Origin: Streptomyces cinerochromogenes
GTDB lineage: Bacteria; Actinomycetota; Actinomycetes; Streptomycetales; Streptomycetaceae
DNA: 64,000 nucleotides
Direction: 5' to 3'
Assembly: GCF_014648635.1 (NCBI RefSeq)
Contig: NZ_BMRM01000022.1
Coordinates: 62,001-126,000, forward strand
Below the pieces are notes generated by a model, which worked only from the letters and a program-made list of their open reading frames with translations, had not been told where the DNA came from and ran no database searches. Each line of letters starts with the position of its first letter. Position 1 is the stretch's first letter. This document shows, in pieces, positions 16,009 to 24,954 of the stretch. The translations under genes and the position numbers were made by a program.

Positions 16009-18921
16009 ATGGATCCCGGACGCAAACGCAGAACGGTGCGCCGGCTGTGGACCGCGGTGGCCGCCGCGTTCGCCCTGCCCCTGTCGATGGTCGCCACCGG
16101 AAACACCGCCGCCCACGCGGCGTCCGTGCAGTGCAGCGTCGACTACAAGACCAACGACTGGGGTTCGGGCTTCACGGCCGACCTCACGATCACCAACCGC
16201 GGCACGGACACCATCGACGGCTGGACGCTGACGTACGCCTACTCGGGCAACCAGAAGCTGACGAGCGGCTGGAACGGCACCTGGTCGCAGTCCGGCCAGA
16301 CGGTCACCGCGAAGAACGCCTCGTACAACGGCACCATCGCGGCGGGCGCCGCCGTCTCCACCGGTGCCCAGTTCACCTACAGCGGCACCAACACCGCCCC
16401 CACCTCCTTCGCCGTCAACGGCACCACCTGCGCCGGCGCCCACCAGCCGCCGGTGACCGTGCTGACCAGCCCGAGCGCGGGCGCGGTCTACTCGCAGGGG
16501 CAGGCGGTGCCGCTCGCGGCGACCGCGGCGGCGGCCGACAACGCGACCATCAGCAAGGTGGAGTTCTACGACGACACCACGCTGCTGGGCACGGACACGA
16601 GCGCGCCGTACTCCCTCTCGGCCTCCAGCTTGTCCGTGGGCAGTCATTCCCTGGTGGCGAAGGCGTACGACAGCCTGGGCGCGTCCGCCGCCTCCACCCC
16701 GGTCGGCATCACCGTCGCCTCCGGCCCCGCCGTGGTCGCCTCGCCGGGCCAGCTCGGCGTGCAGCAGGGCAAGTCGGGCACCTTCGCGGTGAAGCTGTCG
16801 ACGCAGCCGAGCGCGAACGTCACCGTGAGCACGGCCCGCACGGACGGCAACACCGGCCTGTCCGTGACCGGTGGCTCCTCGCTGACCTTCACCCCGTCGA
16901 ACTGGAACACCGCGCAGACGGTGACCATCACGGCGGACTCCTCCGGCACCGGCAGCGCGACCTTCACCGCCTCGGCCACCGGCCACACCAAGGCGACGGT
17001 CACGGTCACCGAGCTGCCCGCGTCGAAGGCGTACGACGCCCGTTTCCTGGACCTCTACGGGAAGATCACCAACCCGGCGAACGGCTACTTCTCCCCCGAG
17101 GGCATCCCGTACCACTCGGTGGAGACGCTGATCGTCGAGGCCCCGGACCAGGGCCACGAGACCACCTCGGAGGCGTACAGCTACCTTCTCTGGCTCCAGG
17201 CGATGTACGGCAAGGTCACCGGTGACTGGTCGAAGTTCAACGGCGCGTGGGACCTCATGGAGAAGTACATGATCCCCACGCACGCCGACCAGCCGACCAA
17301 CTCCTTCTACAACGCCTCCAAGCCGGCGACGTACGCCCCCGAGCTGGACACGCCGAACGAGTACCCGGCGAAGCTGGACACCTCGGTGTCCGTGGGCCCG
17401 GACCCGATCGCCGGTGAGCTGAAGTCGGCCTACGGCACGGACGACGTCTACGGCATGCACTGGATCCAGGACGTGGACAACGTCTACGGCTACGGGAACG
17501 AGCCCGGCAAGTGCGAGGCCGGCCCCACGGCCACCGGACCGTCGTACATCAACACCTTCCAGCGCGGTGCGCAGGAATCCGTCTGGGAGACCGTCCCGCA
17601 GCCGACCTGCGACGCCTTCAAGTACGGCGGCAAGAACGGCTACCTGGACCTGTTCACCGGCGACAGCTCCTACGCCAAGCAGTGGAAGTACACCGACGCC
17701 CCGGACGCGGACGCGCGCGCGGTGCAGGCCGCCTACTGGGCCGACGTGTGGGCGAAGGCGCAGGGCAAGGGCGGTGACGTGTCCGGGACGGTCGCCAAGG
17801 CCGCGAAGATGGGCGACTACCTCCGGTACGCGATGTACGACAAGTACTTCAAGAAGATCGGCAACTGCACCAGCCCGTCCTGCCCGGCCGGCACCGGCAA
17901 GGACGCCTCGCACTACCTGCTGTCCTGGTACTACGCCTGGGGCGGCGCCACCGACACCTCCTCCGGCTGGGCCTGGCGGATCGGCTCCAGCCATGTCCAC
18001 GGCGGCTACCAGAACCCCCTCGCCGCCTACGCGCTCAGCTCCTACGCCGACCTGAAGCCCAAGTCGTCGACGGGTGCCACCGACTGGGGCAAGTCGCTCC
18101 AGCGGCAGCTGGAGTTCTACCAGTGGCTCCAGTCCTCCGAGGGCGCCATCGCGGGCGGCGCGACCAACAGCTGGCAGGGCCGGTACGCAAGCCCGCCGGC
18201 CGGCGCGTCGACCTTCTACGGCATGTACTACGACTGGCAGCCCGTCTACCACGACCCGCCGTCCAACCAGTGGTTCGGCTTCCAGGCGTGGTCGATGGAG
18301 CGGGTCGCCGAGTACTACCAGCAGACCGGGAACGCCCAGGCCAAGGCGGTCCTCGACAAGTGGGTGAAGTGGGCGCTGTCCAAGACCACGATCAACCCGG
18401 ACGGCACCTACCGGATCCCCTCCACCCTCCAGTGGTCGGGCCAGCCCGACACCTGGAACGCGTCGAACCCCGGCTCCAACAGCGGACTGCACGTCACCGT
18501 CGCCGACTACACCGACGACGTCGGCGTGGCCGCCGCGTACGCCAAGACCCTGACGTACTACGCCGCCAAGTCCGGTGACAGCGCCGCCAAGTCCACGGCG
18601 AAGGCGCTGCTGGACGGCATGTGGAACAACTACCAGGACAGCCTCGGCATCGCCGTCCCCGAGACCCGCGCCGACTACAGCCGGTTCGGTGACAGCGTGT
18701 ACGTGCCGAGCGGCTGGACCGGCACCATGCCGAACGGCGACGCGATCAACTCCTCGTCCACGTTCTCCTCGCTCCGGTCCTTCTACAAGAGCGACCCCAA
18801 CTGGTCGAAGATCGAGGCCTACCTCAAGGGCGGCGCCGCGCCCGTCTTCACGTACCACCGGTTCTGGGCCGAGGCGGACATCGCCCTGGCCATGGGCTCG
18901 TACGCGGAGCTTCTCGAATAA
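16009..18921 (+). CDS. Secreted GH48 exocellulase with CBM2 and Ig-like domains
   Basis: A secreted processive cellobiohydrolase of family GH48, 970 aa. ATG 16009 has a strong AAGGAGGA upstream. After the signal peptide (to about AAHAASV) the order is: CBM2 (about residues 37-130: CSVDYKTNDWGSGF ... FAVNGTTC); an Ig-like domain (about 137-230: LTSPSAGAVYSQGQ ... KVEFYDDTTLLG); a second beta-sandwich (about 233-330); and the GH48 catalytic domain from about 335. The acid Glu region is intact (IVEAPDQGHETTSEAYSY), as are YGMHWIQDVDNVYGYG, GSSHVHGGYQNP and the C-terminal FTYHRFWAEADIALAMG. It is the first gene of the rightward cellulase unit under the CebR box and is followed by a terminator-like hairpin and then GH74. 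Confidence 0.95.
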   Translation: MDPGRKRRTVRRLWTAVAAAFALPLSMVATGNTAAHAASVQCSVDYKTNDWGSGFTADLTITNRGTDTIDGWTLTYAYSGNQKLTSGWNGTWSQSGQTVTAKNASYNGTIAAGAAVSTGAQFTYSGTNTAPTSFAVNGTTCAGAHQPPVTVLTSPSAGAVYSQGQAVPLAATAAAADNATISKVEFYDDTTLLGTDTSAPYSLSASSLSVGSHSLVAKAYDSLGASAASTPVGITVASGPAVVASPGQLGVQQGKSGTFAVKLSTQPSANVTVSTARTDGNTGLSVTGGSSLTFTPSNWNTAQTVTITADSSGTGSATFTASATGHTKATVTVTELPASKAYDARFLDLYGKITNPANGYFSPEGIPYHSVETLIVEAPDQGHETTSEAYSYLLWLQAMYGKVTGDWSKFNGAWDLMEKYMIPTHADQPTNSFYNASKPATYAPELDTPNEYPAKLDTSVSVGPDPIAGELKSAYGTDDVYGMHWIQDVDNVYGYGNEPGKCEAGPTATGPSYINTFQRGAQESVWETVPQPTCDAFKYGGKNGYLDLFTGDSSYAKQWKYTDAPDADARAVQAAYWADVWAKAQGKGGDVSGTVAKAAKMGDYLRYAMYDKYFKKIGNCTSPSCPAGTGKDASHYLLSWYYAWGGATDTSSGWAWRIGSSHVHGGYQNPLAAYALSSYADLKPKSSTGATDWGKSLQRQLEFYQWLQSSEGAIAGGATNSWQGRYASPPAGASTFYGMYYDWQPVYHDPPSNQWFGFQAWSMERVAEYYQQTGNAQAKAVLDKWVKWALSKTTINPDGTYRIPSTLQWSGQPDTWNASNPGSNSGLHVTVADYTDDVGVAAAYAKTLTYYAAKSGDSAAKSTAKALLDGMWNNYQDSLGIAVPETRADYSRFGDSVYVPSGWTGTMPNGDAINSSSTFSSLRSFYKSDPNWSKIEAYLKGGAAPVFTYHRFWAEADIALAMGSYAELLE

Positions 18922-18950
18922 CCAGTCCCCGCCAAGGCTCCGTGTACCGC

Positions 18951-18988
18951 GACGGGCGGCCCCCACTCGCACTGGGGGCCGCCCCGTC
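18951..18988 (+). terminator. Strong hairpin between GH48 and GH74
   Basis: GACGGGCGGCCCCCA (18951-18965) pairs with TGGGGGCCGCCCCGTC (18973-18988) around a 7-nt loop, with a single bulged G. No U-run follows, as is common in streptomycete terminators. It could end the GH48 transcript or reduce GH74 expression relative to GH48. Confidence 0.65.
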
Positions 18989-19021
18989 GTCGCGCGTTCC
19001 CCTCCAGGAAGGACCCCCACC

Positions 19022-21691
19022 GTGCGAAGAACCCGTATCCTCACCGCCGTGCTGGCCCTCGCCGCGGGGCTGCTCGCCGGCACCCCGCCCGCACTGGCCG
19101 CCGGCACCCCGAAGACGGCCCTCGCCGCCGACACGTACACCTGGAAGAACGCCCGGATCGACGGCGGCGGCTTCGTCCCCGGGATCGTCTTCAACCGCTC
19201 CGAGAAGAACCTCGTGTACGCCCGCACCGACATCGGCGGCGCCTACCGCTGGCAGGAGTCGACGAAGAGCTGGACCCCGCTGCTGGACTCGGTCGGCTGG
19301 AACGAGTGGGGCCACACCGGGGTGGTGAGCCTGGCCTCCGACCAGGTCGACCCGGACCGGGTGTACGCGGCCGTCGGGACGTACACCAACAGCTGGGATC
19401 CGACGAACGGCGCGGTGCTGCGCTCCGCCGACCGGGGCGCGAGCTGGCAGAAGGCGGACCTGCCGTTCAAGCTGGGCGGCAACATGCCCGGCCGGGGCAT
19501 GGGCGAGCGGCTGGCGATCGACCCGCACCAAAACAGCGTGCTGTACCTGGGCGCGCCCAGCGGCAAGGGCCTGTGGCGGTCGACGGACTCCGGGGCGACC
19601 TGGTCGCAGGTGACGAACTTCCCCAACCCCGGCACCTACCGGCAGGACCCGAGCGACACGACGGGGTACGCGAGCGACAACCAGGGCATCGTGTGGGTCA
19701 CCTTCGACGAGTCGACGGGGTCGGCCGGGAGCGCGACGAAGACGATCTACGTCGGGGTCGCCGACAAGGACAACGCCGTCTACCGCTCCACGGACGCGGG
19801 CGCCACCTGGACCCGGCTGGCCGGGCAGCCCACGGGTCACCTGGCGCACAAGGGCGTCCTCGACGCCGAGAACGGCTACCTGTACCTCGCCTACAGCGAC
19901 AAGGGCGGCCCCTACGACGGCGGCAAGGGCCGGCTGTGGCGGTACGCGACGGCGACCGGCACCTGGACGGACATCAGCCCGGTCGCGGAGGCCGACACCT
20001 CCTACGGCTTCAGCGGACTGACCGTCGACCGGCAGCACCCGGGCACGGTGATGGCGACGGCGTACAGCTCCTGGTGGCCGGACACGCAGATCTTCCGCTC
20101 CACCGACAGCGGCGGCACCTGGACGAAGGCCTGGGACTACACGTCGTACCCCAACCGCTCGAACCGGTACACCGTCGACGTGTCCTCCTCCCCCTGGCTG
20201 ACCTTCGGCGCGAACCCGTCCCCGCCCGAACAGACGCCGAAACTGGGGTGGATGACCGAGTCCCTGGAGATCGACCCCTTCGACTCCGGCCGGATGATGT
20301 ACGGGACGGGCGCGACGATCTACGGCACCGAGAACCTGTCCGCGTGGGACAGCGGCGGCACCTTCACGGTGAAGCCGATGGTGCGGGGCCTGGAGGAGAC
20401 GGCGGTCAACGACCTCGCGGCACCCCCCTCCGGCGGCGCCCGGCTGTTCAGCGCCCTCGGTGACATCGGCGGCTTCCGGCACACCGACCTCACCGAGGTG
20501 CCGTCGATGATGTACACCTCCCCCACCTTCACCACGACCACCAGCCTGGACTTCGCCGAGTCCGACCCGGACACGGTCGTCCGCGTGGGCGACCTCGACT
20601 CCGGGCCGCACATCGCGTTCTCGACGGACAACGGCGCCGACTGGTTCGCGGGCACGGACCCCCCGGGGGTCAGCGGGGGCGGCACGGTGGCGGCCGCGTC
20701 CGACGGCAGCCGGTTCGTGTGGAGCCCGGCCGGCGCGGGTGTGCAGTACACGACGGGCTTCGGTACCTCCTGGTCGGCGTCGAGCGGCATCCCGTCCGGC
20801 GCGATCGTGGAGTCGGACCGGGTCGACCCGAAGACCTTCTACGGCTTCAGGTCCGGGAAGTTCTACGTCAGTACCGACGGCGGCGCGACCTTCACCGCCT
20901 CCTCGGCGACGGGCCTGCCGAGCGGTGACAGCGTGCGCTTCAAGGCGCTGCCCGGCACCAAGGGCGACATCTGGCTGGCGGGCGGTGCCGCGGACGGGGC
21001 GTACGGCCTGTGGCACTCCACGGACGGCGGCGCGAGCTTCACCAGGCTGCCGGGCGTCGAGCAGGCCGACACGATCGGTTTCGGCAAGGCCGCGACCGGA
21101 GCCTCGTACCAGACGCTGTACACCAGCGCCAGGATCGGCGGGGTGCGCGGCATCTTCCGGTCCACGGACAAGGGCGCGACCTGGACGCGCATCAACGACG
21201 ACGCCCACCAGTGGGGCTGGACGGGCACCGCGATCACCGGCGACCCGCGGGTCTACGGCCGCGTGTACATCGCGACCAACGGCCGGGGCGTGATCTACGG
21301 CGACACCTCCGACACGAGCGGCGGGGGCGGAGGCGGTGACGGTGGTACGACACCGGATCCGACCCCGGCCGGCGCCTGCGCGGTGACCTACAAGATCACC
21401 AACCAGTGGTCGGACGGCTTCCAGGCGGACGTACAGCTCACCAACACCGGCTCGACGACCTGGAACGGCTGGTCCCTCGGCTGGTCCTTCCCGAACGGCC
21501 AGAAGGTCGCCCAGCTGTGGAACGCCGGCTTCACCCAGTCGGGGCCCGCGGTGACGGTGAAGAACGCGAGCTGGAACGGCACGGTGGCGGCGGGCTCCTC
21601 GGTGGCGTTCGGCTTCACCGGGAGCCGGTCGGGTGCGAACGGGAAGCCGGCCTCGTTCGAGCTGGGCGGGAAGACCTGCACGGCCTCCTGA
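19022..21691 (+). CDS. Secreted xyloglucanase GH74 with C-terminal CBM2
   Basis: A secreted GH74 endo-xyloglucanase, 889 aa from GTG 19022 (AGGAAGGA upstream; signal peptide to about PALAAGTP). The catalytic part is two seven-bladed propellers with repeated BNR/Asp-box motifs (RSADRGASW, RSTDSGATW, RSTDAGATW, RSTDSGGTW, HSTDGGASF, RSTDKGATW). The first presumed catalytic Asp is in YARTDIGGAYRW. A Gly-rich linker (SGGGGGGDGGTTPDP) leads to a C-terminal CBM2 (CAVTYKITNQWSDGF ... FELGGKTCTAS). The other three cellulases here carry CBM2 at the N-terminus. It lies downstream of GH48, separated by a hairpin, and would open hemicellulose for the cellulases. Confidence 0.93.
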   Translation: MRRTRILTAVLALAAGLLAGTPPALAAGTPKTALAADTYTWKNARIDGGGFVPGIVFNRSEKNLVYARTDIGGAYRWQESTKSWTPLLDSVGWNEWGHTGVVSLASDQVDPDRVYAAVGTYTNSWDPTNGAVLRSADRGASWQKADLPFKLGGNMPGRGMGERLAIDPHQNSVLYLGAPSGKGLWRSTDSGATWSQVTNFPNPGTYRQDPSDTTGYASDNQGIVWVTFDESTGSAGSATKTIYVGVADKDNAVYRSTDAGATWTRLAGQPTGHLAHKGVLDAENGYLYLAYSDKGGPYDGGKGRLWRYATATGTWTDISPVAEADTSYGFSGLTVDRQHPGTVMATAYSSWWPDTQIFRSTDSGGTWTKAWDYTSYPNRSNRYTVDVSSSPWLTFGANPSPPEQTPKLGWMTESLEIDPFDSGRMMYGTGATIYGTENLSAWDSGGTFTVKPMVRGLEETAVNDLAAPPSGGARLFSALGDIGGFRHTDLTEVPSMMYTSPTFTTTTSLDFAESDPDTVVRVGDLDSGPHIAFSTDNGADWFAGTDPPGVSGGGTVAAASDGSRFVWSPAGAGVQYTTGFGTSWSASSGIPSGAIVESDRVDPKTFYGFRSGKFYVSTDGGATFTASSATGLPSGDSVRFKALPGTKGDIWLAGGAADGAYGLWHSTDGGASFTRLPGVEQADTIGFGKAATGASYQTLYTSARIGGVRGIFRSTDKGATWTRINDDAHQWGWTGTAITGDPRVYGRVYIATNGRGVIYGDTSDTSGGGGGGDGGTTPDPTPAGACAVTYKITNQWSDGFQADVQLTNTGSTTWNGWSLGWSFPNGQKVAQLWNAGFTQSGPAVTVKNASWNGTVAAGSSVAFGFTGSRSGANGKPASFELGGKTCTAS

Positions 21692-21876
21692 CCCCTCTGG
21701 TGCTCCGACGGTTCCCGTGGTGTGCTGGTAGGAGCGGGAAGGACGCGTTCGACCACGCGGAGAAGCGGCCGACTGCCGTGCACCGCGCAATCCGGATCCG
21801 CGAGAAGCGGGTGGCGCCCTTCCCGTTCCCTTCCTCCGTCCTCGCCCGGCCCTTCTTCGTGTGCTCCCGTGTCCCC

Positions 21877-21897
21877 GGGCCGAAGGGTCCCCGGCCC
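21877..21897 (+). other. Spacer between GH74 and the cNMP-binding gene, with small hairpin
   Basis: The 287 bp from 21692 to 21978 hold no supported gene. A short GC hairpin (GGGCCG at 21877-21882 pairing with CGGCCC at 21892-21897) is the only structure I can point to. It may be a weak terminator for GH74. Confidence 0.25.
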
Positions 21898-21978
21898 CGG
21901 GCCCATGCGACCCATGGTGGCGGGCGCCCGGCGCGACCAGGGTGGGGGGCAGGAGCCACCAGGAAGGGAGCCGGAGCG

Positions 21979-22437
21979 ATGACCTCCGCCACCACCATGA
22001 CCCAAGCCCTGCCGGCCGGCCGGCGCGAACCGCTGATGTGCCTCGCCCGCGAGGTCTCGTTCGAGGCCGGCACCCGGCTGTTCGAGGAGGGCCGGCGCGC
22101 CGACCGCTTCTGGATCGTACGCACCGGCACCGTGGCCCTCGACGCGCGGGTGCCCGGCCGCCGGCCCGCCGTCATCCTGACCCTCGGCCACGGCGAACTC
22201 CTCGGCCGGTCCTGGCACTTCCCGCCGTACCTGTGGCAGCTCGGCGCCGAGGCGACGAGTCCGGTCCGGGCCTGGGAGTTCGACGCCGGCTCCGTGCGCG
22301 CGCTGTGCGCCGCGGACCCCGGGTTCGGCCGGACGATCGCGGTGTGGGTCGGCCGGGTGGCCGCCGAGCGGCTGCACGCCTCCCGGGTCCGGCTGCTCGA
22401 TCTCTACGCCCCCTACGGCAGCGGCGGCCTGGTCTGA
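21979..22437 (+). CDS. Single-domain cyclic-nucleotide-binding (Crp-like) protein
   Basis: A 152-aa protein consisting almost entirely of a cyclic-nucleotide-monophosphate-binding beta-roll: REVSFEAGTRLFEEGRRADRFWIVRTGTVAL, ILTLGHGELLGRSW and the C-helix GRTIAVWVGRVAAERL. There is no DNA-binding helix-turn-helix, so it is not a full Crp/Fnr regulator. The phosphate-binding cassette is degenerate, so ligand binding is uncertain. ATG 21979 follows a purine-rich GGAAGGGAG. A STAS protein gene follows 101 bp downstream. Confidence 0.75.
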   Translation: MTSATTMTQALPAGRREPLMCLAREVSFEAGTRLFEEGRRADRFWIVRTGTVALDARVPGRRPAVILTLGHGELLGRSWHFPPYLWQLGAEATSPVRAWEFDAGSVRALCAADPGFGRTIAVWVGRVAAERLHASRVRLLDLYAPYGSGGLV

Positions 22438-22538
22438 CCGCCGTGTCCGCGCCCGACGCGAGGGGGCCGGCCCGCACAGGACCCGGGTGGGGCCGTCCGG
22501 CCCTACCGGGTTCCCCGCGGCCCCGGTTCGCTGGGATC

Positions 22539-22868
22539 ATGTCCGAGACCCACGAGCCGTCCGGGCCGGCCCTGCCCGCCGGCCCCACCGTGCTCCCGCT
22601 GCCCGGAGAGATCGATCTGCTGACCGCGCCCGCCCTGGCGGAACGGCTCGACGCGCTCACCGCCCGCCCGCGCCCCGACCTCGTCCTGGATCTCAGACCG
22701 ACCGAGTTCATCGACTGCACCGGCCTGAGTGTGCTGTGCCGGGCCCGCGACCGCGTCCTGGCCCGCCGGGGCCGGCTGCGGCTGGTGACGGACAGCGCCC
22801 GCTTCCTGCGGATGCTCCGCGCGACGGGCCTGTGGGGCACCTTCGAGGTACAGCCGCAGCTGCCCTAG
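22539..22868 (+). CDS. STAS-domain anti-sigma factor antagonist-like protein
   Basis: A small (109 aa) STAS-domain protein of the SpoIIAA/RsbV type that would bind an anti-sigma kinase and so free a sigma factor. The core is LPLPGEIDLLTAPALAERLD ... LVLDLRPTEFIDCTGLSVLCRA. At the phosphorylation-loop position, where a Ser is usual (DSSG), this protein has Asp-Cys-Thr-Gly, so phospho-switching would have to use Thr or be absent. The stop overlaps the convergent methyltransferase stop by 4 bp. It has no adjacent kinase. Confidence 0.82.
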   Translation: MSETHEPSGPALPAGPTVLPLPGEIDLLTAPALAERLDALTARPRPDLVLDLRPTEFIDCTGLSVLCRARDRVLARRGRLRLVTDSARFLRMLRATGLWGTFEVQPQLP

Positions 22869-23632
22869 CCGCCGGCGGGAGCGTCCGTCGGTCCCGGTCT
22901 GCGGAAGGCCCGCAGGCTGAAGCGCGGGTCGGGGCGGGGGCGGTCCTGGTCGGGGAGTGCGGCCAGCCGCGCGGCGAACTCCTCGGTGCGCGGCTCACCC
23001 GGCGGCAGCTGGGTGAACCAGCCGCGGCGCAGGTCGGCGATGGTGCTGCGGGGGCTGCGGCCCTGTCCGGTGCCGCGGAAGGAGCCTTGGCCGGCGGGGC
23101 GGAGCCCCACGCGGACGGCGTGCGCGGTGACGGTGTCCGCGGCGTCGACGGCGGGGCGGCGCGGGCGGGCCGCGAGGACGGTGTCGATGTCGCTGCCGAC
23201 GTTGTGCGCGGCGGCCTTGTCGACCGTGGTGACGTACACCCCGCCGGGCCGCAGCACCCGGGCGCACTCGGCGATCGCCGCGCGCAGGTCCTCGGGGTCG
23301 TCCAGCAGGTGCAGCAGCCAGATGCTGGTGACCGCGTCGAAGGTGCCGTCGGGGAAGGGCAGCCGGCGGCTGTCGGCCCGGACGACCGCGCCGGGCAGCC
23401 GGGCCGAGGCCCTGCGGACCATGGCCGGGGTGAGGTCCACGCCGGTCACCCGCAGCCCGGGGCGCGCGGCGGCGATCCGCCGGGTGACGATGCCGGTGCC
23501 GCAGGCGACGTCGAGGAGGCGGCCGGACGTGCCGGCCATCAGGCCGAGGACGGCCCGTGCGGCCTCGTGGGCGCGGGCCTCGCCGCCGCGCAGGGTGTCG
23601 TAGTGGCCGGCTTCTTTCTCGTAGTCGAGCAC
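22865..23632 (-). CDS. Class I SAM-dependent methyltransferase
   Basis: A methyltransferase of 255 aa. Motif I is LLDVACGTGIVTRRIAAARP, the acidic strand-2 loop is VTGVDLTPAMVRRA, and LPFPDGTFDAVTSIWLLHLLDD is the substrate-side UbiE-like segment. I chose GTG 23632 (VLDYEKEAGHYDTLRGG); upstream codons run into the pterin dehydratase gene, whose stop is 5 bp away. The spacing suggests cotranscription with that gene. The acceptor is unknown. Confidence 0.82.
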   Translation of the reverse strand: MLDYEKEAGHYDTLRGGEARAHEAARAVLGLMAGTSGRLLDVACGTGIVTRRIAAARPGLRVTGVDLTPAMVRRASARLPGAVVRADSRRLPFPDGTFDAVTSIWLLHLLDDPEDLRAAIAECARVLRPGGVYVTTVDKAAAHNVGSDIDTVLAARPRRPAVDAADTVTAHAVRVGLRPAGQGSFRGTGQGRSPRSTIADLRRGWFTQLPPGEPRTEEFAARLAALPDQDRPRPDPRFSLRAFRRPGPTDAPAGG

Positions 23633-23637
23633 ATCGC

Positions 23638-23943
23638 TCAGTGTGCCCCGTGGCCTGGTGCGATGTCCTCCACCCTGCGGGCGAGGGAGAAGTCCTTCCC
23701 GGTGACGGCGCCGCCCGCGCTGTGGGTGTTCACGCTGAGGGAGACGGTGTGGTAGCCGAGGGTGAGGTCGGAGTGGTGGTCCAGCTCGTCCTGGATGCCG
23801 GCGATGTGCACGACCAGCGCCGCCGCCGCGAAGTGCGAGCCGAGCCGGTAGGAGCGGGTGAGGCGGTCGCCGTCCAGGGACCAGCCGGGCAGTTCGGCCA
23901 GCCGGTCCTCGATCTCCTTCTGCGACAGCGGTTCGACGGCCAT
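23638..23943 (-). CDS. 4a-hydroxytetrahydrobiopterin dehydratase (PCD/DCoH)
   Basis: A pterin-4a-carbinolamine dehydratase of 101 aa, which regenerates dihydropterin after aromatic amino acid hydroxylation. The family core is ELDHHSDLTLGYHTVSLSVN followed by THSAGGAVTGKDFSLARRVE, with the catalytic histidines (HH and the later H) in place. It begins at ATG 23943 and precedes the methyltransferase by 5 bp. No phenylalanine hydroxylase gene is in the window. Confidence 0.9.
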   Translation of the reverse strand: MAVEPLSQKEIEDRLAELPGWSLDGDRLTRSYRLGSHFAAAALVVHIAGIQDELDHHSDLTLGYHTVSLSVNTHSAGGAVTGKDFSLARRVEDIAPGHGAH

Positions 23944-24029
23944 GGCCGGGCTCCCTTCGGTGCTGTCCCCGTGCGGGGAAGGCGGACATGGGTTCAGCCT
24001 GCCACGCCGGCGGTACTAGGGTCGGCGGT

Positions 24030-24857
24030 ATGCCTCTCGCCGTGTCCGGTCCCTCCGCCTCCGCCGCCGTCACCGGCAAGGGTGTCGGCCCGCTGCTGCG
24101 CGCCTGGCGGGAGCGGCGCCGGATCTCCCAGCTGGAGCTGGCGCTGCGCGCCGACTCCTCCGCGCGGCACATCAGTTTCGTCGAGACCGGCCGGTCCCGG
24201 CCGAGCGAGGAGATGGTGCTGCGGCTCGCCGAGCAGCTGGAGGTGCCGGTGCGCGAGCGCAACGCCCTGCTGCTCGCGGCCGGTTACGCCCCGCGCTATC
24301 CGGAGACCCCGCTGGACGATCCGGCGCTGGACGCGCTGCGCGACGGCATGGAGCGGCTCATCCGGGGCTACGAGCCCTACCCCGCGCTGGTGGTCGACGC
24401 CGGGTACACGGTCGTCGCCGCGAACCGGGGCATCGCCATGCTGCTGGAGGGCGTGCCGGAGCACCTGCTGGCCCCGGCGCCGAACGCGATGCGGCTGACC
24501 CTGCACCCGGAGGGGCTGGCACCGCGCATCCGGAATCTGCGGGAGTGGCGCGGGCACCTGCTGGCCCAGATGGAGCGGGAGATCGCCCTGCACCGCTCGG
24601 ACCGGCTCCGCGCGCTGTACGAGGAGGTGGCGGCCTACCCGGTGGCCCAGGAGCCGCCCGGCGGCGAACCGGCCGAGCCGGTACCGTACTTCGCGCTGCC
24701 GCTGCGCATCGAGCACGCCGGCCGGGTGCTGTCGTTCGTGTCCTCCATCTCCACGTTCAACACGCCGATGGACGTCACGGTCGCGGAACTCGCCATCGAG
24801 ACGTTCCTGCCGGCGGACCCGGCGACCGCGAAGTACCTGCACACTCTGGTGGGTTGA
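24030..24857 (+). CDS. XRE-family regulator with MmyB-like C-terminal domain
   Basis: A DNA-binding regulator, 275 aa. The N-terminal XRE helix-turn-helix is LLRAWRERRRISQLELALRADSSARHISFVETGRSRPSEEMV. The rest is the MmyB-like PAS-type ligand-binding domain (YPALVVDAGYTVVAANRGIAMLLEG, MRLTLHPEGLAPRIRNLREWR). ATG 24030 is preceded by a TAGGGT -10-like hexamer about 9 nt upstream and no Shine-Dalgarno, so a leaderless transcript is likely. The homologue group in actinobacteria binds fatty-acid-like or other small ligands; targets here are unknown. Confidence 0.88.
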   Translation: MPLAVSGPSASAAVTGKGVGPLLRAWRERRRISQLELALRADSSARHISFVETGRSRPSEEMVLRLAEQLEVPVRERNALLLAAGYAPRYPETPLDDPALDALRDGMERLIRGYEPYPALVVDAGYTVVAANRGIAMLLEGVPEHLLAPAPNAMRLTLHPEGLAPRIRNLREWRGHLLAQMEREIALHRSDRLRALYEEVAAYPVAQEPPGGEPAEPVPYFALPLRIEHAGRVLSFVSSISTFNTPMDVTVAELAIETFLPADPATAKYLHTLVG

Positions 24858-24954
24858 CCGGAACCGGGGCGGTCGGTCGCCTCGGGCACGTGTGCGAGAC
24901 GGCGAGCCGTGACAGACTGCTGCCCGCGGATCGGCGCGTAGGGGAGGGCGTGGC

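Noticed and set aside
15958..19233. Open frame of about 1090 codons on the - strand opposite GH48
   Set aside because: It is an antisense shadow of the GH48 gene; the + strand carries complete CBM2 and GH48 motifs with a good ribosome-binding site.
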